A DNA stretch of 7,243 nt from Acidobacteriota bacterium (GTDB lineage: Bacteria; Acidobacteriota; Terriglobia; UBA7540), in assembly GCA_021786455.1 (NCBI GenBank), contig JAJYNF010000020.1, positions 1 to 7,243 of the forward strand, in the 5' to 3' direction. The first letter of the stretch is position 1. The number at the start of each line of letters is the position of its first letter. The position numbers and the translations under genes are program-made. Below, piece by piece: positions 1-5,567 of the stretch. The notes below the pieces were generated by a model. That model had not been told where the DNA came from. It searched no databases and saw only the letters and a program-made list of their open reading frames with translations.

Positions 1-36
1 ACGCTGATTTCGACGTCCGATTGCGAATTTTGATAG

Positions 37-64
37 TCTATAAGTCGCGGCTGATTTTTGTCAA
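37..64 (-). promoter_or_regulatory. Possible sigma-70-type promoter reading leftward out of the window
   Basis: On the minus strand a perfect TTGACA (59-64) is followed after 16 bases by TATAGA (37-42, four of six matches to the -10 consensus). It lies in an AT-richer stretch just past the end of the small gene region and would drive a gene beyond position 1. It is a motif match only. Confidence 0.3.
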
Positions 65-96
65 ACAAGGCGCATTGGAAGGTCGCCACGACAGAG

Positions 97-259
97 TTAC
101 GCGGGGACACCCTTCCGTCCCCACAAATACCAAAACCGATTCCAGTGAAACGCGGCCCCCGACTTTGGCCCGACTCGCCTCAGCCACGTCTCGCGGTGCG
201 ACTTCAGCCAGCGAACCCACAACGGCGTGAGAAACGGAGGAAAGTAAACGTCAGGAAAC
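97..259 (-). pseudogene. Out-of-frame continuation of the small gene (candidate frameshift remnant)
   Basis: Read in the frame of 357-97, this stretch gives a segment beginning PFPDVYFPPFLTPLWVRWLK and running on through HRETWLRR to an AFHWNRFWYLWG part, then a TAA at 97-99. About three quarters of its third codon positions are G or C, as in the upstream frame, whereas the frame of the 61-residue product looks less coding-like here. The join to the upstream frame would fall at the GGG (CCC on the coding strand) at 260-262. I cannot name the family, and this may also be chance open frame in GC-rich DNA. Confidence 0.35.
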
Positions 260-436
260 GGGTTGGCGCTTACCCAGTTCGATTCGCCAGACCCATTCCC
301 ACTTGAACAGGTCAATGGTCCGCGAATATCGGATCGCCTCGTCGAGCGAGTGAACATAATAATGCTGCGAGGTCTTCCAAATATCCTGAAAGACCTTGCC
401 CGAACCCTTGCGAAGCTCCTGGCGTCCGTCGGTCAT
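251..436 (-). CDS. Small hypothetical protein coupled to the glycosyltransferase, possibly frameshifted
   Basis: A 61-residue reading frame starting MTDGRQELRKGSGKVFQDIW. I do not recognise a family. It is soluble, aromatic-rich (a WEWVW stretch at 47-51) and has codon use like the genes upstream (mostly G or C in third positions). Its ATG shares bases with the TGA of the glycosyltransferase (ATGA at 433-436), a strong sign that it is a real, co-translated gene. The frame stops at 251, but the next frame continues with a coding-like, Trp/Phe/Tyr-rich segment to a TAA at 97-99. Removing one base, for example from the GGG at 260-262, would give a single product of 112 residues. Either it is a genuine 61-residue protein, or a sequencing error or mutation has split a slightly longer one. 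Confidence 0.55.
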   Translation of the reverse strand: MTDGRQELRKGSGKVFQDIWKTSQHYYVHSLDEAIRYSRTIDLFKWEWVWRIELGKRQPVS

Positions 437-1575
437 CGTCGTGATACCGCTTCGGCGTCTGCCAGATTCTTGCCCTGAACCTTGCTTTTCAGCAGCGCTT
501 CCAGCAAATCCGTGCTGCGCTCCCAGGTAAATTGCTTTATCGTTTCCACCCCGGCTTGCGCCAGGCGGATGCGCAAAGCGTCATCGTCGAGCAGACGAAG
601 CAAATTTTTGGTCAGCGCCTCGATGTCTCTAGGCGGCGAGAGCAGCGCGTTCACTTCGTGCTGGGCGAACTCCTGCACGCCTGGGCAGTCCGTAGAAACG
701 ACAGCGCACCCGCACGCCATAGCCTCGGATGGGATCAAGGGAAAGCCCTCGCGCCAGCTTGGAAAGAGCAGAATGCTGCTGCCGTTGTAAATTTCCTGGA
801 CGATCTCCTCCTGCGGTGGATCAAATCTGAACTCCACCCATGATGGGACTGAAGGTCTCCGGTGGTTCGTGCCGAAGAAGACGGCCTGGAGGCTCGGGTG
901 CGCCTTTTTGGCAAACTCCAAGGCCGCGATGCCGTCGGCGGATCCCTTCTGCTCCCGCAAAGAATACAACAGGGCCACGCGTTTGGGCCGACTGGCAATC
1001 GGGTTGATGAGGCGATACTGATCCAGGTCCACGCCGTTCGGCACGACGGTCATTTCGCTTGCGTCGCAGCCCAAGCTCAGACCGAGCTCGAAAAGCCAGT
1101 AGGCCACGAGGATCTTGTGAAGAGGCATCCGCCAGGTCTGGTTGGTACGTTCAACCGACCCGCCCCATCCCGGGTAAGTCTGGACCATGTGGAATTTGCA
1201 GCCCTTCTGGTCCGGGTACTGCGCGGCCTCCTCAGCAGCGCTCTCTTGTGAGGCAATGACCACGTCCCCGTCCGGAACGTAGCTCGCGCGCAGGTCGGGA
1301 ACAAAGAGCATCCTGACCCGCGGATCAATCGTGAACCATCGGACGCGGCGGTGCCCTAGAAGCCCCCAGGCAACCGCGAGATTCCTTGCCTCCCGAGCTC
1401 TGTCTTTCAGCCACCCGGCAACGCTCGAAGGCGGGAGCAGGTTGCGAATCCGCGTGGGATGAACGACAGCGATTTGGTGCCCCCGGGACGCGAGGCGGTT
1501 AGCGTACTGATAGATGACCTTAGGGGCACCGTAGGGTCGCCAAATCGGACCGTCCATAACAAAGGTTATTCGCAT
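433..1575 (-). CDS. Glycosyltransferase, GT4-like (GT-B fold)
   Basis: A 380-residue cytosolic or membrane-associated transferase that adds a sugar from a nucleotide-sugar donor to the growing lipid-linked repeat unit. The N-terminal Rossmann half opens with MRITFVMDGP and a Gly/Ala/Pro acceptor loop (about 15-20), followed by the usual AxxLASRGHQIAVV pattern (26-38). The linker carries VVPNGVDLDQY (177-187). The C-terminal half has SILLFPSWREGFPLIPSEAMACG (267-289), which contains the donor-binding E-x7-E pair Glu276 and Glu284, then CAVVSTDCPGVQEF. Both halves and the length are typical of the family. The start at 1575 is preferred over an ATG at 1623 because a good Shine-Dalgarno (GGGAAGG) sits seven bases before it and the family N-terminus begins here. 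The stop overlaps the start of the next gene (ATGA), which indicates translational coupling. Sugar specificity cannot be told. Confidence 0.9.
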   Translation of the reverse strand: MRITFVMDGPIWRPYGAPKVIYQYANRLASRGHQIAVVHPTRIRNLLPPSSVAGWLKDRAREARNLAVAWGLLGHRRVRWFTIDPRVRMLFVPDLRASYVPDGDVVIASQESAAEEAAQYPDQKGCKFHMVQTYPGWGGSVERTNQTWRMPLHKILVAYWLFELGLSLGCDASEMTVVPNGVDLDQYRLINPIASRPKRVALLYSLREQKGSADGIAALEFAKKAHPSLQAVFFGTNHRRPSVPSWVEFRFDPPQEEIVQEIYNGSSILLFPSWREGFPLIPSEAMACGCAVVSTDCPGVQEFAQHEVNALLSPPRDIEALTKNLLRLLDDDALRIRLAQAGVETIKQFTWERSTDLLEALLKSKVQGKNLADAEAVSRR

Positions 1576-1582
1576 TGGGTTG

Positions 1583-1589
1583 CCTTCCC
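1583..1589 (-). promoter_or_regulatory. Ribosome binding site that decides the glycosyltransferase start
   Basis: GGGAAGG on the minus strand, seven bases before the ATG at 1575. The in-frame ATG at 1623 has no comparable site, and the sequence between the two (MPMGKRRGYDEREGNP) is not family-like, so 1575 is chosen. Confidence 0.6.
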
Positions 1590-1678
1590 GCTCGTCGTAC
1601 CCTCTCCGCTTGCCCATCGGCAACCCGTCGCCCCTACCCTTTCATTCACGCCCCACACGGTTCGGTTCACCCGCCCCG

Positions 1679-3211
1679 TCACTTCGCCAGCGCCGGCGCT
1701 GGGGATTTTAACGCTGGGCGGCTTGTGGCCGCCCTGAAGGTGCTGACCCCGGGCAGGGGTTCAGGCCCGACCTTCTGATCCGCCTCGACGAGCCGGTAAG
1801 TGGCCTCGACCAGGCCGAACATGGTCCAGGAAACATACCCGACCATTGCAAATAGCACCACGGCGTTGATGAGGCCGTGAACCAACATCGTAACCCCGCC
1901 GCAAGCGAGCGCAAAGACTTCCAGCTTGCGTATGCCCCACTTGGGCTGCCGCGCCGCCCTGAAACCGAGTTGAACGACCCGGAAAAATATCCAGAGATAG
2001 CATAACAAGCCGACCAGCCCCGACTCGATCCAGATATCCAGGTATTGGTTGTGGGTGCTAAAGATCGTCCACAAGATCCACCTGCCCGGATGGAGCTCTC
2101 CGAGCTGCCGCTCGATCGTCCGCCTAAGGTTGCCAATGCCAACCCCGAAGAGCGGGTGCCGGCGCACGATTTTTATCCCGGCCTGAACAAGGTCCATGCG
2201 GTTTCTCCATATCGAGCCCGTGTCGTTGACGCGGCGGATTAGCGTGGCCTGGACGCGAGGAATCGAGAGAGCGATCAGGCCCAGCAGACTGACGACTCCG
2301 ATTGCGGCCAGGACTCGAGCTCGCACTTTCCTGCCAACCATAAGGAATAGCAGAACCCCAGCCGCCAAGCTGGCAATGGCCCCCCGGGAAAAGGTTAGCA
2401 AAAGGGTTAAAGTCAGAACCGACAGGGCAACGTAAAGCCACAGCTTCTTCCTCTTGCTGGCTGCCAACGCAAGGGCAAGGACAATTGGAATCAGCCAAGC
2501 CATGAAGGCTCCGCACTCGTCGGCATTGTAAAGTCCCGCACTGGCCCTCCCGCCAAAACCCGGCGCGAGAGCCCCCAGGGTGGGCGAGAAGGCTGTATAA
2601 GTGCCGCCACGAACAAATCCGCCAACGTCCGGGAAGGTGCTGGGTAACCCAACCTGCCAGAAGGAAAGCAAGCCGATCAGCAGAGCCCCTGCGATCAGGG
2701 AGCCGAGAGCCAGCCTTTGCCGCCGCCACGTGGTGCAGATGTTCAACACCAGCCAGATCATGCAAATCCCGCCAAACAGCCGGCCGCCGTCACGAGCGTA
2801 GGAGGGGAACCTTTGCGCGCGGAAGTAAGACGCAGCAAGAATCAGCAGCAACCCCACAGCCGGAAGCAAATATACGGAGCGGATTTTGAGGCGGGGAACC
2901 ACCTTGCCGCCAGCCCAACGATGAAGCACGATCAGCGGAAGGCCAATAACTTTCAGTTCTTCGAGGGCGAGAGGAAAGCCGTGGACGGCGCGACTGAAAT
3001 CAAAGGGCATGGTGAACAAAACAAAGTAAAGAAACAGGTCGGGGCGCATGAGAGCTACAACCAGGCCAACGGCGGCCGCGAGGAAGAAAACCACGTCGGT
3101 GGGAGATTTGACGAGGGCTAGCCCGAACAGCGCCAGCAGGATCGCGACAAAAAACGAGATGAATGGCGCAAGCGAGAGCGGCCGAGCGACCGATACTTGT
3201 CCATTAGCCAT
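1679..3211 (-). CDS. O-antigen ligase/polymerase family membrane protein (Wzy/WaaL-like)
   Basis: A 510-residue polytopic inner-membrane protein with roughly 11-13 hydrophobic segments, for example at about 15-35, 38-55, 58-70, 113-128, 148-160, 166-185, 234-250, 258-273, 277-293, 298-317, 396-412 and 432-465. The Wzy_C-type core is visible: TFSRGA (273-278) at the end of a membrane helix, the Arg-Asn-Arg at 336-338, RHPLFGVGIGN (351-361), and the large periplasmic loop ending in HNQYLD (387-392) just before the next helix. This family joins polysaccharide repeat units or ligates glycan to a carrier at the periplasmic face. The cluster context (Wzc-like kinase, glycosyltransferase) favours a polymerase (Wzy), but ligase and polymerase cannot be separated by sequence alone. 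The ATG at 3211 has GGGAG nine bases upstream. The 156-base gap before it holds a possible promoter. The C-terminal 40 residues are a Pro/Ala-rich cytoplasmic tail. Confidence 0.87.
   Translation of the reverse strand: MANGQVSVARPLSLAPFISFFVAILLALFGLALVKSPTDVVFFLAAAVGLVVALMRPDLFLYFVLFTMPFDFSRAVHGFPLALEELKVIGLPLIVLHRWAGGKVVPRLKIRSVYLLPAVGLLLILAASYFRAQRFPSYARDGGRLFGGICMIWLVLNICTTWRRQRLALGSLIAGALLIGLLSFWQVGLPSTFPDVGGFVRGGTYTAFSPTLGALAPGFGGRASAGLYNADECGAFMAWLIPIVLALALAASKRKKLWLYVALSVLTLTLLLTFSRGAIASLAAGVLLFLMVGRKVRARVLAAIGVVSLLGLIALSIPRVQATLIRRVNDTGSIWRNRMDLVQAGIKIVRRHPLFGVGIGNLRRTIERQLGELHPGRWILWTIFSTHNQYLDIWIESGLVGLLCYLWIFFRVVQLGFRAARQPKWGIRKLEVFALACGGVTMLVHGLINAVVLFAMVGYVSWTMFGLVEATYRLVEADQKVGPEPLPGVSTFRAATSRPALKSPAPALAK
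1687..1702. repeat. 16-bp perfect GC-rich palindrome at the 3' end of the ligase-like gene
   Basis: CCAGCGCCGGCGCTGG reads the same on both strands and encodes the Pro-Ala-Pro-Ala-Leu end of the protein, just before its TGA at 1679. It could fold in the mRNA, but no U-run follows, so I do not call it a terminator. Confidence 0.6.
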
Positions 3212-3267
3212 GAAGAGCTTCTCCCACCTTACCCTGCCGGGCCTTCGATACGAACGAGAAACATCTC

Positions 3268-3273
3268 ATTATA
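3268..3273 (-). promoter_or_regulatory. Perfect -10 hexamer upstream of the O-antigen ligase-like gene
   Basis: TATAAT on the minus strand, 56 bases before the ATG at 3211, in the longest gap between bacterial genes of the window (3212-3367). No good -35 hexamer is seen 16-18 bases upstream and there is no extended -10 TG. It could start a second transcript for the ligase, glycosyltransferase and small gene, or be chance. The rest of this gap shows nothing else I can name. Confidence 0.3.
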
Positions 3274-3367
3274 GCGCAGCGACGGAGACTATCCCGATGC
3301 AGGAAGCAAGGCCCGCTAAACGCCAGAGAGCCACGTTCCTCAACATCATTCGAGCGCCGTCCCCCAA

Positions 3368-4798
3368 TCAATTCACGTCTTTCCAGGCGCCGGAGACGCA
3401 GTCGTAAAGCGTCGAGCGGCGCCGGCCTTGAGTATTCGAATAAAGGCTGCCGTTCGTGCATGACCCCGACGGCGCACCTGCGCCGGCTGTCCAGGAAGCC
3501 CCGCCGCCAACGGAAACAACAGGGAAACCGGCATTCGATGACCAGAGCGTGGACGGCACGCCGCGAGCCTGCGCCGTGCCACAGCGACCCAGGATACTGT
3601 TTCCAACCACCGTGTCCTGACCTTCGCGCCCGGGGGCCGATTCATGAATGTTGACCGCATAATTGTAATTATGCAGACCGCCGCATTCGAAATAATTTCC
3701 GACGATAACGTTCCCCATCGAGTCTTGAATGTTGATGGCGCTATAGGTGTTGTTCGTTCGACTGTCGGAGCCGATGAACGAGTTGCCGACGATGACCCAG
3801 CCATCGGAGGTGTAGCGCCGCGCTGAGGCATCGTATCCTACCCAGGAAATATCGTTGCCATTGTTGTTGCCGAACTGGTTTCCGATAACAATCTGGCGAC
3901 CAGACCAGGGACCCGCAGCGGTTTCCGAATCATACCAGCCGCCTTCCGTGTTGCCCCCAACGTCGCTGTGGGTCAAGCGAAGCGTGGGGCTGTTGGTCGT
4001 TTCAATACCGTAACGATGGTTCGCTTCAAACTGGCTCTCGGTAATAAAAAGATCCGACGCATGAACCAGGTGCAGACCGTCTCCGCCGTTGAAATAGGAT
4101 TCCACATCAATCCAGGCGTCCGAGTTACCGCTCGTGACATAAATGCCATCCGCAGCAAAATCACGGAACTGCACATGGCGCAAGATGACCAGGCCGGCGA
4201 TCATGCCGGGGCCTTCGGTCGGGTTTTTGCAGGTTCCAGCTCCCGGGAAGGAACGTGGGCTCCAGGTCCGACAATTACCGTCTATGACCAGGTTCTCCAG
4301 TAGTGGCTCGGCCTCGCCAGAGCCTTGAACGGTGGCGAAGCGAATGAACGGGTTCGAGTTCGCGCCAGGCGACTCGACGAAGTTCGCCGGCGGATAGATG
4401 GTTGCACTTCTCGCTTGGTAGGGCCCGACGATCGAGCTGTTGTTGTTGACAACAATGGAAGGGAGAAAGAACGTGGCGTTACCGACCTCAAGCAAAACGT
4501 TCTGAGAGCCGTGCGATGTGGAGCCACCAACCGTGATGCCCGCCGCGCAGACCTGCCGGCCATGGAAGGCGCGAGCGTCCACGATTCCTCCGCCTTGAGC
4601 GATGGCAGCGTTGATCGCGTTCTGAATCTGGGCACAGGCGTCCGAACCCGGAAATTCGGCCGCCCGCTCGATGCCACTGGGCGCCACAATGTTTTCGGCC
4701 CGCGCCGGTGGCCAATTGAATGTCCCGAAGATGCCAGCCACGAGCAGAGTCAATAGTCCGCTTCTCCGAGCTGCCCTTTTGAACTTGCATGTCATCAT
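3368..4798 (-). CDS. Exported right-handed beta-helix (pectate-lyase-like) protein
   Basis: A 476-residue protein with a clear Sec signal peptide: basic start MMTCKFKRAARR, hydrophobic core at about 14-27, and a likely cut after ARA at 34. The N-terminal part of the mature protein (about 50-80, with AQIQNAINAAIAQGGGIVDA) resembles the start of Pectate_lyase_3-type helices. From about 165 to 405 it is built of short Asn/Gly-rich coils such as the one around DGIYVTSGNSDAWIDV and repeated VIVGNSF/VIVGNYF/VVGNSI turns. A C-terminal tail (about 443-476, GSCTNGSLYSN and a Cys-Val-Ser-Gly-Ala-Trp ending) is a pattern I associate with secreted bacterial proteins. Proteins of this fold in polysaccharide clusters are often lyases, epimerases or tail-spike-like hydrolases acting on the polymer. 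No catalytic residue could be assigned. I chose the ATG at 4798 because it gives a normal signal peptide and has AAGG six bases upstream. The ATG at 4864, overlapping the preceding stop, would add 22 residues in front of the signal. Confidence 0.82.
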   Translation of the reverse strand: MMTCKFKRAARRSGLLTLLVAGIFGTFNWPPARAENIVAPSGIERAAEFPGSDACAQIQNAINAAIAQGGGIVDARAFHGRQVCAAGITVGGSTSHGSQNVLLEVGNATFFLPSIVVNNNSSIVGPYQARSATIYPPANFVESPGANSNPFIRFATVQGSGEAEPLLENLVIDGNCRTWSPRSFPGAGTCKNPTEGPGMIAGLVILRHVQFRDFAADGIYVTSGNSDAWIDVESYFNGGDGLHLVHASDLFITESQFEANHRYGIETTNSPTLRLTHSDVGGNTEGGWYDSETAAGPWSGRQIVIGNQFGNNNGNDISWVGYDASARRYTSDGWVIVGNSFIGSDSRTNNTYSAINIQDSMGNVIVGNYFECGGLHNYNYAVNIHESAPGREGQDTVVGNSILGRCGTAQARGVPSTLWSSNAGFPVVSVGGGASWTAGAGAPSGSCTNGSLYSNTQGRRRSTLYDCVSGAWKDVN

Positions 4799-4863
4799 CC
4801 AACCTTGGTCCGTCCGACAGCAACAACGCTTGTATCTCGACGCTCGATTATGCAACCAGGCCA

Positions 4864-5472
4864 TCACTTCCCAGAGACACGAAGACCCTGAGCCTGGACG
4901 CGGTCGCGGAGGTTCAAAAAGACTAGATGGCCCATGACCAAGTGGACGTCCTCGATCTGTTGCATAGAGTTCGAGGGAACGACGATACCGTAGTCGAGGA
5001 GATTCCTCATCTTGCCGCCTTGGAATCCCGTAAAGCCGACCGTCGTGGCATTGCGCTCCCGAGCCAATTGGAGCGCCTTCAATACGTTGGGAGAATTGCC
5101 GCTGCCACTGATGCCAAAAGCCACGTCGCCGGGCCTGATAAAGTTCTCGATCTGCTCGACGAAGATGTCTTCGTAGGCTGCGTCGTTGGCCCAAGCGGTG
5201 ATCATGGGCACATTGTCAGTGACTGAGAAAACTTTGATCCTCCGAACGCCGCTCATATCGAGCGTCGGCGGGCAAGGCGCGTGGGTTCCTTTGCCCAGGT
5301 CGCAGGCGAGGTGCGAGGCGAGCGCCGCGCTCCCTCCGTTGCCAAAAACAAAAATCGTTTGGTCGTTCTCGTAGGCTCGGTAAAGCGCGTCACAGATGGC
5401 TTGAAGCTGCTCGAGCGGCAGCCGACCCAAAATGTCCTGCACTTCTCCAACGTACTGTGAAAAGTCTTCCAT
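4864..5472 (-). CDS. SIS-domain sugar-phosphate isomerase, GmhA-like (phosphoheptose isomerase family)
   Basis: A 202-residue cytosolic protein, close to the usual length of GmhA, which converts sedoheptulose 7-phosphate to D-glycero-D-manno-heptose 7-phosphate, the first step towards nucleotide-activated heptose. Visible hallmarks are the phosphate-binding loop GNGGSAA (44-50), HLACDLGKG (54-62), SVTDN (73-77), the second sugar-phosphate loop GISGSGNS (120-127) and EDVHLVMGH (174-182). Compared with E. coli GmhA, the metal/catalytic positions appear as His54, Asp58 (Glu in E. coli), Glu174 (Gln in E. coli) and His182, so the substrate could differ. The ATG is preceded by GAGAGGG four bases upstream. 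The gene lies 95 bases after the kinase and its TGA overlaps an ATG (TGATG) in the frame of the next gene. It probably supplies a heptose or related precursor for the polymer. The SIS/GmhA-like call is secure; the exact substrate is inferred. Confidence 0.88.
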   Translation of the reverse strand: MEDFSQYVGEVQDILGRLPLEQLQAICDALYRAYENDQTIFVFGNGGSAALASHLACDLGKGTHAPCPPTLDMSGVRRIKVFSVTDNVPMITAWANDAAYEDIFVEQIENFIRPGDVAFGISGSGNSPNVLKALQLARERNATTVGFTGFQGGKMRNLLDYGIVVPSNSMQQIEDVHLVMGHLVFLNLRDRVQAQGLRVSGK

Positions 5473-5567
5473 TCAACCCTCTCACTCGCTCTTGCGGCTC
5501 CTGGCAGATGTCTCATCAAAAAGGCATCAGCTCCGGCCAAGCAGGGTAGAATTCGAATGAGTGGCGC

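Noticed and set aside
103..122. Hairpin GGGGAC/GTCCCC as a terminator after the small gene
   Set aside because: There is no T-run after the stem on the minus strand and the loop is eight bases; the stem is probably incidental to GC-rich DNA.
2124..2765. 213-codon minus-strand frame within the ligase-like gene
   Set aside because: It is an overlapping frame of a clear polytopic membrane protein, with low-complexity Arg/Gly/Ser content and no domain.
3204..3461. 85-codon minus-strand frame across the gap before the ligase-like gene
   Set aside because: It overlaps the end of the beta-helix gene in another frame, is Arg-rich and shows no recognisable family or ribosome binding site.
4799..4864. 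Start of the beta-helix gene at the ATG overlapping the SIS stop (TGATG)
   Set aside because: The coupling is attractive, but it would put 22 Cys/Arg-rich residues in front of a complete signal peptide. The ATG at 4798 with AAGG upstream fits better. It remains a possible alternative.
4799..5194. Upstream extension of the beta-helix frame to an ATG at 5194
   Set aside because: It overlaps the SIS-domain gene in another frame, its product is Arg-rich with no family likeness, and it would bury the signal peptide.
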